From contig CBDCZB010000001.1 of the NCBI GenBank assembly GCA_965224415.1, positions 186,001-250,000 on the forward strand: DNA of 64,000 nt, written 5' to 3'. Under the pieces are notes generated by a model, which ran no database searches, had not been told where the DNA came from, and saw only the letters and a list, made by a program, of their open reading frames with translations. The stretch's first letter is position 1; every line of letters begins with the position of its first letter. Both the position numbers and the translations under genes were made by a program. The stretch comes from DAOUJI01 sp965224415 (GTDB taxonomy: Bacteria > Chloroflexota > Dehalococcoidia > Lucifugimonadales > JAGWBF01). Below are positions 54,938-63,767 of the stretch, piece by piece.

Positions 54938-56419
54938 TTGTCAAACCTGCTACAGCGGATCGATTCGTCTACACGGAAGGAATATAGGACCTCTTTGGAA
55001 GCCGGGCATCAGGGCGAAGTTCTCCCGAGGCGTGTCTCCCGTCGTCGCATTTCCCATTCCAAGCCGGCGGTTTTGGCCCTGAGGTTGACAGCCGCAGTCA
55101 TGTTGGTTGTCGCTGTTGCGGCATGCGGGGACGGTTCTGATGGCTCTCCGGCTCCAAGCCCAACGCCCAATGCGACACCGACGCCTGCGCCCAGCCCCAC
55201 TGCGGCTCCCAGTCCCACGGCTCCACCAACAGCCACACCCGTTCCGACGCCTCAACCCAATCCCACCGCCTCGCCACGTCCCACGTCCACGCCCGAACCC
55301 GTCGAGTATTCCAAGGGGGGAGTGCAAGCCATAAGCCGGTCGGACGCTCGCCGTGAGTTGACCGAAGCTTTGATAAACACCTCCGAATGGCCGAAAACGG
55401 ACTTCAGGTTCAAGACCATTGATTTTATTGGAATCCGAGGAGGCGGCCCTCCCAAGGACGGAATCCAGTCCATCGACACCCCCCAGTTCGAGTCGGTGGA
55501 GTCGGCAAGCCACTGGCTGGCCGACTGGGAGCCAGTGCAGACCGTCAGCATAAACGGCGACCACAGGGCCTACCCCGTTCAGATAATGATGTTCCACGAG
55601 CTGGTCAACGACGTGGTGGGAGGCGAGCCTGTTGTGGTCACCTATTGACCCCTTTGCAACACCGCCTTCGTGTACAGGCGGACGTTGGATGGGGAGCTTC
55701 TGGACTTTGGTGTTTCCGGCAAGCTGCGCCGCCTCAACCTGATAATGTATGACCGGCAGACCGAGTCCTGGTGGCAAGAGTTTGGCGGAGAGGGCATCGT
55801 TGGCGTGTACGCCGGCGTGAAGCTGGAGCAGCTGCCTATGGCGATGGTGTCCTGGTCGGACTTCAAGGCGAGCTTCCCTGACGGCAAAGTCCTTTCGAAG
55901 CCCGACACGGGCATTCCTTATGGCATGTCCGCCTACGCGGGGTACGACACCTACAACCAACTGGGCGTCACGTCAGGCTCCAACGAAGTTACCCTTTCGA
56001 GGATGCAGCGGGTGGCGGGCATCGAATTGAACGGAGAGGCTTTCGCTGCGCCCTACTCAGTCCTGCGGGAGCAGCCGGTTGTGGAAGCGGTAGTGGGAGG
56101 AGAGCCGGTGGTGGTGTTCTACGAGCCGCACACGGCGTCGGCCTTGGACAACCAGGTGATCGCCCTCGGACGCGAAGTGGGGTCCGTAGGTGTCTTCTCC
56201 CCGATAGTCGAGGGAGACCGGTTGAGCTTTTCCCGCAGCAGGGAAGGCAAGGACGGCGTGTTCGTCGACGAGGAGACGGGGAGTTCCTGGAATCTGCTGG
56301 GACTCGCCACGTCGGGACCTTTGGAGGGCGCCCGGCTGGCTCCCCTTCCCCACTACCCCAGCGTGCTGTGGTTTTCGTGGGCCTCGTTCAGGCCCGACGC
56401 GTTTATCTATCAGCCTTGA
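54938..56419 (+). CDS. DUF3179 lipoprotein, probable selenoprotein (in-frame TGA at 55646-55648)
   Basis: The gene reads 493 codons if TGA codon 237 is decoded. A signal peptide ends in a lipobox (MLVVAVAAC, Cys63), and a Pro/Thr-rich spacer runs to about residue 120. The DUF3179 domain follows (TIDFIGIRGGGPPKDGIQSI, AYPVQIMMFHELVNDVVGGE, VVVTY). The TGA then stands where homologues have the first Cys of TYCPLCNTA. The frame continues PLCNTAFVYRRTLDGELLDF, MYDRQTESWWQEF and DEETGSSWNLLGLA to the end. A hairpin like a bacterial SECIS follows the TGA. The start is a TTG at 54938; another TTG at 54995 has AGGA upstream and fits a lipoprotein better. The alternative is a pseudogene with one nonsense change. 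Confidence 0.75.
55657..55687 (+). promoter_or_regulatory. Candidate bacterial SECIS hairpin after the DUF3179 TGA codon
   Basis: CAAC (55657-55660) pairs with GTTG (55684-55687), and CCGCC (55662-55666) with GGCGG (55677-55681), separated by a small internal loop. The apical loop TTCGTGTACA contains GU. Between the TGA and the loop lie 18 nt, inside the usual range for SelB-binding hairpins. A G in the first two loop positions, common in known elements, is missing. Confidence 0.5.
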
Positions 56420-56470
56420 GCCAGGGCAGCCCTGAGCCAAGGTGCCGCTCCCGTTCACCCCCATCTCAAT

Positions 56471-56490
56471 CTTCCCCCCCAATGGGGAAG
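56471..56490. terminator. Hairpin in the convergent gap after the DUF3179 gene
   Basis: CTTCCCC (56471-56477) and GGGGAAG (56484-56490) form a 7-bp stem around CCCAAT, in the gap between the DUF3179 gene and the dehydrogenase gene that converge here. Confidence 0.5.
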
Positions 56491-56501
56491 ACGCAGAGCG
56501 G

Positions 56502-56534
56502 CCCTCACCCCAACCCTCTCCCACAGGGAGAGGG
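56502..56534. repeat. Dispersed hairpin repeat, copy 2
   Basis: CCCTCACCCCAACCCTCTCC followed by CACAGGGAGAGGG, with CCCTCTCCC pairing GGGAGAGGG. It matches copy 1 at 50044-50078 in its first 20 bases except one. It sits 18 bp from the dehydrogenase stop and probably terminates both converging genes. Confidence 0.65.
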
Positions 56535-56551
56535 AGTTTTGGAAGGGTGTT

Positions 56552-57658
56552 CTAGGGGACCAGCATGGCCCGAGAGATGTCCGTCTGGCGTTGCTGCCAT
56601 TCGGCTTTCGGGAAGGCGTCGTTAATTTCGTCGAACGTGAACTTGTGGGACACGATCTTGTGGAAAGGAATTTTGTCCCGGTTCTTCACCAGGTAGTCCA
56701 GCAGCCTGGCTAGGGTGTCCGGCCGGTACATGGACGATCCCACGATGTTCTTGCCCCTCAGCATCTTGGATGGGTCGATGGCCGCCGTGGGTCCGGGGAC
56801 GATGTCCCCGATTTCGACGAATGTGCCGCCGTTGCTGAGCATGTCGATTCCCTCAACCAGCAGTTCGGCCCTGCCCACCAGCTCCATGACGATGTCGGCG
56901 CCACGGTTCCGGGTCAACTCCCAGACCCGCTGCACCCGTGTCTCCGGCGTGTTGTACTCCTCGATGTTGATGGTGTAGTCGGCCCCGAAGTCTTCCGCCA
57001 GCTTGAGGCGGTTCTCCAGCCTGTCGAGGACTATGATTCTGTCGGCGCCCATGTCCCTGGCCATTGCGATTGCGTTGAGCCCCAGGCCGCCTGCGCCCAT
57101 TATGACCACCGAGTCTCCTTCATGGGCGGAGGCGCGCATCAGCCCTTCGGTGACGGTGCCCATAGCGCAGTTGACATAACCAAGAATGTCGTCGGGAAGC
57201 TCGTCGGGCACCTTGAAGGCCGGGTGCCGGGGTGGCAGGTAAATCCAGTCACCGTATGTTCCCGTGAAGTAGGGCCATATACCGCCTTCGGGGTATTGGC
57301 GGTTTACGCACCAGTTGGTTGCACCCCTGTTGCACATGTGGCAGCTGTAGCATGGGAAGACGTGGACGTGCATAAGCCGGTCGCCTTCCTTGATGGGAGT
57401 TCCGCCGCTGTCGGTGGTGACTCCGGCGCCCATCTTGTAGACGACGCCCGTCCCCTCGTGGCCCATGACGCGACCCCCGGGAGGGATGGGAATGTTTACC
57501 TGGTCGCCCCTCCAGGTATGCAGATCGGAGCCGCAGATGCCGGCCTGCTCGATTTTGACGATGATTGCTCCGGGTTCGGGGTCCGGGAGTTCGTACTCCC
57601 GAATCTCGAAGGGTTTGCCATGCTCAACGTGTACGATGACTCTGCCTCTGTCTGCCAT
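56552..57658 (-). CDS. Zinc-dependent alcohol dehydrogenase family protein
   Basis: A 368-residue medium-chain dehydrogenase. Catalytic zinc ligands are Cys42 (QAGICGSDLHTWRG) and His67-Glu68 (MGHEGTGVV). Four structural-zinc Cys lie in FPCYSCHMCNRGATNWC. The cofactor motif is VVIMGAGGLGLNAIAMARDM, then IIVLDRLENRL, which suggests NAD(H). The ATG at 57656-57658, preceded by AAGGAGG, begins the homology, although the frame is open further up. A TATAAT (57717-57722, minus) lies upstream. It probably oxidises an alcohol or polyol; the substrate is unknown. Confidence 0.9.
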   Translation of the reverse strand: MADRGRVIVHVEHGKPFEIREYELPDPEPGAIIVKIEQAGICGSDLHTWRGDQVNIPIPPGGRVMGHEGTGVVYKMGAGVTTDSGGTPIKEGDRLMHVHVFPCYSCHMCNRGATNWCVNRQYPEGGIWPYFTGTYGDWIYLPPRHPAFKVPDELPDDILGYVNCAMGTVTEGLMRASAHEGDSVVIMGAGGLGLNAIAMARDMGADRIIVLDRLENRLKLAEDFGADYTINIEEYNTPETRVQRVWELTRNRGADIVMELVGRAELLVEGIDMLSNGGTFVEIGDIVPGPTAAIDPSKMLRGKNIVGSSMYRPDTLARLLDYLVKNRDKIPFHKIVSHKFTFDEINDAFPKAEWQQRQTDISRAMLVP

Positions 57659-57752
57659 TGGCTGCCTCCTTATACTCCCGACATGGGTTAGCCCGGCTGG
57701 GTTACAATGTTCCAGGATTATAACCCGATCGGGGCGAGTGGGAAAGAGGAAA

Positions 57753-57780
57753 CGCAATGGCGCAATGGCGCAATGACGCA
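57753..57780 (+). repeat. 8-bp tandem repeat covering the start codon of the M42-like peptidase gene
   Basis: CGCAATGG, CGCAATGG, CGCAATGA, then CGCA. Each unit carries an ATG (57757, 57765, 57773) in a different reading frame because the unit is not a multiple of three. Confidence 0.7.
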
Positions 57781-58884
57781 GATAGAATCCGAAGCAGGTC
57801 TCTGGTAGTGTTGGCGGGTCTGGGAGCGTGTCCCGCTGTCGCGTACCAGGAGGGGCTGGTCGCTTCCTTCATTCGCAAGACGGTGGAGGGGATGGGCCTT
57901 GGCATAGAGGCTGACCGGCATGGGAACTTGATTGTCCGTCTGGGAGTCCCGTCGGAGGACCCTCCCATAGCTTTCATGGCCCACATGGACCATCCGGGTT
58001 TCGAGGGACTGGAGGTTGACGGCGCCAAGGTTGTCGCCGCGCCCCTTGGGGGTGTCCCCGCCGTTTCCCTGACTGACCGAGTCCCGGTGCAGGCGGTCCT
58101 CAAAGACGGCACACGGGTTAAAGGCATCACAGGCGGAAAGCACGGGACCGACGACGACCGTCTTATCAACGTCGAATTAGAGACAGCCGCCGCCGATCTG
58201 CAGTGTCCGCTGCCCATAGTGTTCGACCTCACCGACTTCGACTTTGACGGTGAACTCGTGCATATGAGGGCCCTGGACGACCTTGCTGGATGCGCAGCCA
58301 TACTGGTCGCTTTGGAGCGAATGAAGGACGAGGGCGCCGGCGGAGAGGTGTACGGCGTCTTCACCAGGGCGGAAGAGGTAGGTCTGGTGGGAGCCAGGCT
58401 CCTGGCCGAGGATGGGGTATTGCCCAGGGAAACTCTCGTAGTCTCGCTGGAAGCCAGCCGGACATTGCCGGGGGCCGCCATCGGTGAGGGGCCGGTTATC
58501 AGGGTGGGGGATGCCAGCTTTACGTTCGACGCCGAGGCCGAGAGTGTTTTGCTCAAGGCCAGGGAGGAACTGTCCCAAAGAGATTCGGGATTCAAGGCCC
58601 AGCGGCAACTTATGAGCGGCGGCACCTGTGAAGCCAGCGGCTTCAGGTTCTATGGCTACAGGTCAACCGGCATAGCGTTTCCGCTGGGGAACTACCACAA
58701 CGCCGCCCCCGACGGCTCAGTGCAAGCCGAGCATATCCACATCGACGACTTTGTCGGCGGAGTCCTTATGGCTGTCGAGGCGGCCCGGTCCGTGGGCGTC
58801 AGAACGGACGCTCCGCCGTGGCGCCGCTTCAGGGAGGTCCCGGCGGAGATGCGGCGCCGCCTTTTGGAACAGCCCCTGTCCTAA
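57757..58884 (+). CDS. M42-like metallopeptidase (glutamyl aminopeptidase/endoglucanase family)
   Basis: A 375-residue di-metal peptidase-fold protein. IAFMAHMDHPGFEG gives His76 and Asp78. RALDDLAGCAAILVALE supplies the bridging Asp, FTRAEEVGLVGARLLAE the catalytic Glu pair, and VVSLEAS a further ligand. The C-terminal GIAFPLGNYHNA has the last His. Order and spacing fit M42/M20-like peptidases. AAAGAGG precedes the ATG at 57757. The stop overlaps the converging amidohydrolase gene by 4 bp. Confidence 0.83.
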   Translation: MAQWRNDADRIRSRSLVVLAGLGACPAVAYQEGLVASFIRKTVEGMGLGIEADRHGNLIVRLGVPSEDPPIAFMAHMDHPGFEGLEVDGAKVVAAPLGGVPAVSLTDRVPVQAVLKDGTRVKGITGGKHGTDDDRLINVELETAAADLQCPLPIVFDLTDFDFDGELVHMRALDDLAGCAAILVALERMKDEGAGGEVYGVFTRAEEVGLVGARLLAEDGVLPRETLVVSLEASRTLPGAAIGEGPVIRVGDASFTFDAEAESVLLKAREELSQRDSGFKAQRQLMSGGTCEASGFRFYGYRSTGIAFPLGNYHNAAPDGSVQAEHIHIDDFVGGVLMAVEAARSVGVRTDAPPWRRFREVPAEMRRRLLEQPLS

Positions 58885-60053
58885 GAACGGCCCAGGTAGC
58901 TCCCTTCCCGCCACACGACTGCTCCGTCCTTGAGGGTGGCGAAAGTTGCCAGCCTCAGGTTCCCGGACACGGTATGGCCCGCCATGTCCTGCCAGACGTG
59001 GGTTCCCTCCTGCAGGTTGAATATGGCTATGTCGGCTATTGCTCCCTCGGCCAAGGTCCCGATTTCCTTGTCCATGCCCAGGACTTTTGCTGGACGCGAC
59101 GTGCTGGCGGCCAGGGCGTCTTCCAGGGGTTGACCCATGGCGTGGAACTTGCTGACCAGGTCGCTCATTCCGTAGACCACCCGTTCCGGCGGAGGGTTGT
59201 GGATGTCAGTGCTGATGGAGGTGGGGTAGAAGCCCTCGGCGATGGCGGCCTTGCTGATTTCCACGTCGCAATGGACTCCCGCATGGCCCACGTCCATCAC
59301 GACTCCCCGCTCAGCGGCTGCCCTGACCTCCCGGCGCACCCGGTCGTTCTTGTCCAATATGTTTTCAGGATGGCCGTTGTAGGCGTGGGTGGCTATGTCT
59401 CCCGAGCCTAGCACGTCCAGGATTTCAGGCAGAGGGATTGGTGTGCCGCTGACGTGCACCATCAGCTTTACGCCCGCCTTATCGGCGGCTTCCCTTGCCC
59501 TATGGAGAGCGGTGCGGGCGTCCCAGTGCGCCACGGCGTCTCGCTGCATCCGCACTTTTACTCCCAGAAAGAAGTCAGGTTCCGCTTTTATCGCGTCTAC
59601 GGTGCGGTCTACGTTGGCGTGGCGGATGTCCTGGAGCTCGCCGCCAACGACGCCGTTCAGAAGAATGCCGGTGGCCCCTATGTGGATGAAGGCGAGAAGG
59701 CGGACGTCCTTCGTGGGGAAGATGTAGTCTTTCATGGCCCGGTAGTTGGCCCAACCCGCCGAGCCCGCGTCCACGCCGGTGGTGCATCCAGCCTCCAGGG
59801 CGCAGTAGTTGGCGTCGCAGGCTGTTGGATTGCCCCCGTGGTAGAAGTGCCCGTGCAGGTCTATCAGACCCGGAGTCACGACCTTGCCCGCAACGTCCAG
59901 GACTTCGGTTGCGGTTGTGGGGTCAATCCTTTCGGCAACCTGGGCGACCCTGCCGTCCTTGACGGCGATGTCACGTCGGTCATTGACGCCCTGGGCCGGG
60001 TCCATGAGTGTTCCGCCCTTGATGAGCAGGTCGTAAGTTTCCTGTTGAGTCAT
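58881..60053 (-). CDS. Amidohydrolase/deacetylase family metallohydrolase
   Basis: A 390-residue amidohydrolase-superfamily enzyme. The N-terminal beta-sandwich start is YDLLIKGGTLMDPAQGVNDR. VVTPGLIDLHGHFYHGG gives His67 and His69. TTGVDAGSAGWANYRAMKDY, FLGVKVRM (metal-bridging Lys position), KLMVHVSGTPIPL and IATHAYNG supply further ligands, and PTSISTDIHNP the catalytic Asp. The motif set fits the deacetylase/dihydroorotase-like subgroup rather than true PyrC. Strong AGGAGG before the ATG at 60051-60053. Substrate unknown. Confidence 0.87.
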   Translation of the reverse strand: MTQQETYDLLIKGGTLMDPAQGVNDRRDIAVKDGRVAQVAERIDPTTATEVLDVAGKVVTPGLIDLHGHFYHGGNPTACDANYCALEAGCTTGVDAGSAGWANYRAMKDYIFPTKDVRLLAFIHIGATGILLNGVVGGELQDIRHANVDRTVDAIKAEPDFFLGVKVRMQRDAVAHWDARTALHRAREAADKAGVKLMVHVSGTPIPLPEILDVLGSGDIATHAYNGHPENILDKNDRVRREVRAAAERGVVMDVGHAGVHCDVEISKAAIAEGFYPTSISTDIHNPPPERVVYGMSDLVSKFHAMGQPLEDALAASTSRPAKVLGMDKEIGTLAEGAIADIAIFNLQEGTHVWQDMAGHTVSGNLRLATFATLKDGAVVWREGSYLGRS

Positions 60054-60123
60054 GACTTTCCTCCTAAGCAAAAAATGGTTATATGAAGGTTTTGTGACAT
60101 TTTAGCATGAGCCGAAATTTCCG

Positions 60124-60152
60124 TTGACTAACGGCTGCTGCTAAGGTAGATT
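60124..60152 (+). promoter_or_regulatory. sigma70-like promoter of the right-hand catabolic operon
   Basis: TTGACT (60124-60129), 17-bp spacer, TAGATT (60147-60152). The transcript would begin near 60159, about 34 nt before the TTG start of the LLM oxidoreductase gene. Confidence 0.6.
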
Positions 60153-60192
60153 AGACGGGCTTTCGAACTGGTCGCCGACCTATGAGGTTTGC

Positions 60193-61200
60193 TTGAAATT
60201 CGGCATAGACCTCTACCCCCATTACCCCGCCGACATGGGGGGCAGCGAAGCCTTCAGGTATGCAATAAAGCAGACGAGGGCTGCGCGGGAATCGGGATTT
60301 GATGGCATATTCGCCTCCCATCACTACGCGATGGGGCCGGACGAAGGCATGTTCCAACCGGTCCCTTTACTGGCGAGGCTGGCCGCCGAAGCCGAGGGAA
60401 TGACGATGGGCACGGCAGTGTATCTGCTGAGCCTCCACAACCCGGTTGAAGCCGCAGAGCTGGCGGCGAATCTGGATGTCATCACTGGGGGCCGATTCGT
60501 GTTCGGAGTCGGCCAGGGTTACAGAGACGAGGAGTTCGACTCCTTTGGAATCCCCAAGGCGTGCCGTGGAATGCGTCTGGAGGAGTCCATACGGGTCATC
60601 AGGAAGCTGTGGTCCCAGGACCGGGTCACTTGGGACGGAGAGTTCTTTCGGATAAGAGACGTGAGCATTGCTCCGAAACCGTTGCAGCAGCCGGGACCGC
60701 CGATCTGGGTTGGCGGAGACACCTTGCGGGGAGTCCGGCGTGCGGCTGAGGCGGGAGATGCATGGCTCACCAGTCCAAGACACTCCAAGGTCTTCTTACG
60801 GGAGGCGCTGGAGGCGTATAAGACGTGTAGGGAAGGGTTGGGGCTTCCAGCGCCCCCACCAGTATTCTTTAGAGAAATGTTCGTCAGCGACAGCCGTGAG
60901 GCCGCCGAGCGGACCATACGCGATTCCTTTGAGAGACTCTATCAGGTCTACCACAAAGCGGGCCAGCCCGGAGAGAGGTACAACCTGGACTTCGAACAGC
61001 TCAAGGGAGAGCGCATCATCGTCGGAGACCCGGACGACGTGACGGAGCAAATCCAGCAGTATAGAGACGAGTTCGGCGCTGAGTACATGTTCTTCAGGGT
61101 CTACTACCTGGGCATGGACCCGGAGGACAGTGTGAAGTGCATCGAGCTCTTCGGCCGGGAGGTCATTCCCAACCTAAGCGGCCTAGCTGCGGAAGGTTAG
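60193..61200 (+). CDS. LLM-class (luciferase-like) flavin-dependent oxidoreductase
   Basis: A 335-residue TIM-barrel enzyme of the bacterial luciferase family. KFGIDLYPHYPADMGGSEAF opens the barrel. GFDGIFASHHYAMGPDEGMF, GTAVYLLSLHNPVEAAELAA and DVITGGRFVFGVGQGYRDEE are conserved LLM segments, as is PGPPIWVGGDTLRGVRRAAE. These enzymes use reduced FMN or F420 to oxidise organic substrates. Start is TTG at 60193. The two CoA-transferases follow 4 bp later, so its product or substrate is probably an acid activated with CoA. Confidence 0.88.
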   Translation: MKFGIDLYPHYPADMGGSEAFRYAIKQTRAARESGFDGIFASHHYAMGPDEGMFQPVPLLARLAAEAEGMTMGTAVYLLSLHNPVEAAELAANLDVITGGRFVFGVGQGYRDEEFDSFGIPKACRGMRLEESIRVIRKLWSQDRVTWDGEFFRIRDVSIAPKPLQQPGPPIWVGGDTLRGVRRAAEAGDAWLTSPRHSKVFLREALEAYKTCREGLGLPAPPPVFFREMFVSDSREAAERTIRDSFERLYQVYHKAGQPGERYNLDFEQLKGERIIVGDPDDVTEQIQQYRDEFGAEYMFFRVYYLGMDPEDSVKCIELFGREVIPNLSGLAAEG

Positions 61201-61204
61201 GAAA

Positions 61205-62437
61205 GTGGTGGGCGACAAGACCGGTCCATCAGGTCCGCTGGACGGGGTACGGGTTGTCGAGTACGGCAGCTCCATTTCAGGGCCGTACTGCTCCAAGATG
61301 ATGGCCGACATGGGGGCAGACGTGATCAAGGTGGAGCCGCCGTTCTACGGCGACGAGGCCAGGATTCACGGCCCCTTCCCCGGAGACGTTCCCGATCGTG
61401 AGCGGAGCGGGCTGTTCCTGTTCTTGAATTCCAACAAGCGTGGGATAAGTCTCGACCCTGGAAATCCGGCCGGCAGGGGAATTCTTCTGGAGCTCCTCAG
61501 ATGGGCTGACGTATTCGTGGAGAACCGGCCCGTCAGCGAAACCCGTGAGTTGGGTCTGGAATACGAGACCCTTAAGCAAGAGAACCCCCGGCTGATAGTC
61601 ACTTCAGTTACGCCCTATGGCCGAACGGGCCCCTACAAGGACTACAAAGGATGCGACCTGACCGCCAACGCGGCGGGAGGTTTCAGCTTTGGGAACGGCC
61701 ACCCCCACAGAGAGCCTCTGACCACCCCCGCCTACCAGGCCAGCTTCATGGCGGGAGTAACTGCGGCCTTGGCCACCACTATCGCACTTGTAGGACGAGA
61801 CATCAGCGGTGAAGGCCAACTTGTCGACGTGTCCGAGTCCCAAGTGATTGCCGTAATACTCACCGGCTACCATCTGCCCACCTACATATATCGAGGGATA
61901 GCCGGATGGCGCTCGGGAAACCGGATGAGGCTGGGCCTTTTCCCCAACTGTGTGCTCCCCTGCAAGGACGGCTACGTTTGCATCGACTGTCCCCAGATGG
62001 AGCAGTACCAGCGCTTTCTCCACATGATCGGCGACCCGGAATGGACAGAGGACCCCAAATTTCGGAACCGTCGGGCCATGACGGAGGAATACCCGGAGGA
62101 AGCTGAAGCCTTGATTACGCCCTGGTTCATGGAGCACACCAAGGCGGAAATCATGGAGATGTGCATGGAGAACCGGGTGCCCTGTGTGCCTGTCCGCACC
62201 ATAGACGACGTGATGAACAGCGAGCACATGAACGAGAGGGAGTTCTTCCATGAGCTGGACCACCCCAAGGCAGGCACGTTGAAGTACCCCGGCGCTCCAA
62301 TCCGCTTCCGGGAAACTCCCTGGAAGCTGGTCAGACCCGCCCCGACCCTGGGCCAGCACAACCGGGAGATTATATGCGGCCAGTTGGGGCATAGTCCGGA
62401 AGACCTGACGCTGATGAGAAGGACGGGAATCATATAG
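61205..62437 (+). CDS. CaiB/BaiF class III CoA-transferase (member without obvious catalytic Asp)
   Basis: A 410-residue family III CoA-transferase. VRVVEYGSSISGPYCSKMMA, DMGADVIKVEPPFYGDEARI, VFVENRPVSETRELGLEYET and ISGEGQLVDVSESQVIA are typical. At the position expected for the catalytic Asp, about 21 residues before SGEGQ, I read Ala/Ser (PAYQASFMAG). It may be the non-catalytic half of a pair with the next gene, as on the left side of the window. Start is GTG at 61205, 4 bp after the LLM gene. Confidence 0.87.
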   Translation: MVGDKTGPSGPLDGVRVVEYGSSISGPYCSKMMADMGADVIKVEPPFYGDEARIHGPFPGDVPDRERSGLFLFLNSNKRGISLDPGNPAGRGILLELLRWADVFVENRPVSETRELGLEYETLKQENPRLIVTSVTPYGRTGPYKDYKGCDLTANAAGGFSFGNGHPHREPLTTPAYQASFMAGVTAALATTIALVGRDISGEGQLVDVSESQVIAVILTGYHLPTYIYRGIAGWRSGNRMRLGLFPNCVLPCKDGYVCIDCPQMEQYQRFLHMIGDPEWTEDPKFRNRRAMTEEYPEEAEALITPWFMEHTKAEIMEMCMENRVPCVPVRTIDDVMNSEHMNEREFFHELDHPKAGTLKYPGAPIRFRETPWKLVRPAPTLGQHNREIICGQLGHSPEDLTLMRRTGII

Positions 62438-62439
62438 CG

Positions 62440-63675
62440 ATGGCTCTGCCCCTCGAACGATACAGGGTTGTGGACTTCGGCACCGCATGGGCGGGGCCTA
62501 TGGGCGCTCAATTGCTGGGAGACATGGGCGCCGAGGTCATAAAAGTGGAGAGCCATGTCCGAATGGACGGGCTTCGTCTGGGCAGACCTCTGGTTGGCGA
62601 GGACTTTGCCGGGGGAGACCGGGGACTTTGGCCGGAGCTTCAGCCTCTGTACCACAGCCTCAACCGCAACAAAATGTGCGTCACGGTCAACCTGAAGGAA
62701 CCCGACGGCCTGGCCCTCGTGAAGGACCTGATTGCCCAGAGCGACGTAGTGATGCACAACTTCTCTCCCGGAGTCATGGACCGGCTTGGGCTGGGATACG
62801 AGGCGCTTAGGGCCTTGCGGCCCGACATCATCGTCGTCTCCATGCCCGCGGCGGGGGAGACGGGTCCCGAAAGGGACATTCTGGCTTATGCCCCCATCGT
62901 CCAGGCCCTCTCAGGTATGATGAGCCTGGTGGGGTATCCCGACGAGCCTCTGGTGGGTGAAATCCAGTCGGCGTGGTGCGATGCAGTGGCATCGCTGCAC
63001 GCGGCGCTGGCCGCCGCCGCCGCCCTGCGTCACCGGAACCGCACCGGCCAAGGCCAATACGTGGAGGTGGCCCAGCTAGAGGCGTCCACGGCCATGATGG
63101 GCGAGAGCCTGCTGGGTTTTTCGATGAACGGAAAGGTCTCGGAACCCATGGGCAACGTTGACCCTGAGTTTGGCCCCCACAATAACTACCCCTGCGCGGG
63201 CGACGACAGGTGGGTGTCCATAGCCGTTCGGACACAGGAGGAGTGGCTGGCCTTCTGCGCAGCCTTGGGCTTCCCGGACTGGACCAAGGACTCCCGGTTC
63301 GGAGACCGTTACTTGCGTCACGTTAACCGAGCGGAGTTGGACAAACACGTGGCGGCTTGGACCTCTCAAAGAAGTCCTGAGGAAGTGACCGAACTTCTAC
63401 AAGGCGCCGGAGTGGCGGCTATGACCGTCATGCACATCGGAGACCAGTTCCAGGACGACCACTTCCATCAGAGAAATGCGTTTCTGGAGACAGAACATCC
63501 CCACATCGGCGCCGAATGGCTCTACGGGCAACCCTGGGTGATGAGCGGCGCCGAGGCCAAGGTCAGGCTTCCGGCCCCCCTGTTGGGAGAACACAATAAG
63601 CACGTTTTCGTAGATTTGCTAGGAGTCCCCTCACCCAGGTTGAAGCTGCTTGTGGAGAGCGGTGCTGTCCACTGA
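62440..63675 (+). CDS. CaiB/BaiF class III CoA-transferase (Asp-containing member of a pair)
   Basis: A 411-residue family III CoA-transferase. YRVVDFGTAWAGPMGAQLLG, DMGAEVIKVESHVRMDGLRL, VVMHNFSPGVMDRLGLGYEA and RTGQGQYVEVAQLEASTAMM are conserved. The Asp in SAWCDAVASLH lies 21 residues before TGQGQ, matching the catalytic position. It starts 2 bp after the stop of the partner gene. The pair probably activates the carboxylic acid handled by the LLM enzyme and the dehydratase-like gene that follows. Confidence 0.88.
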   Translation: MALPLERYRVVDFGTAWAGPMGAQLLGDMGAEVIKVESHVRMDGLRLGRPLVGEDFAGGDRGLWPELQPLYHSLNRNKMCVTVNLKEPDGLALVKDLIAQSDVVMHNFSPGVMDRLGLGYEALRALRPDIIVVSMPAAGETGPERDILAYAPIVQALSGMMSLVGYPDEPLVGEIQSAWCDAVASLHAALAAAAALRHRNRTGQGQYVEVAQLEASTAMMGESLLGFSMNGKVSEPMGNVDPEFGPHNNYPCAGDDRWVSIAVRTQEEWLAFCAALGFPDWTKDSRFGDRYLRHVNRAELDKHVAAWTSQRSPEEVTELLQGAGVAAMTVMHIGDQFQDDHFHQRNAFLETEHPHIGAEWLYGQPWVMSGAEAKVRLPAPLLGEHNKHVFVDLLGVPSPRLKLLVESGAVH

Positions 63676-63767
63676 GGTTGTCTAAGTTGGCCGGGAACCG
63701 TTACCATAGGGTTCGCCGGACCTAGCTCCCGTGTAAAGGTCCCCATTAACCCAGGAGGTTTTGTTTC

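Noticed and set aside
54938..55648. Two separate genes, one ending at the TGA at 55648 and one starting at about 55670
   Set aside because: The two halves are one DUF3179 protein in the same frame, and the stop falls exactly on a conserved Cys codon.
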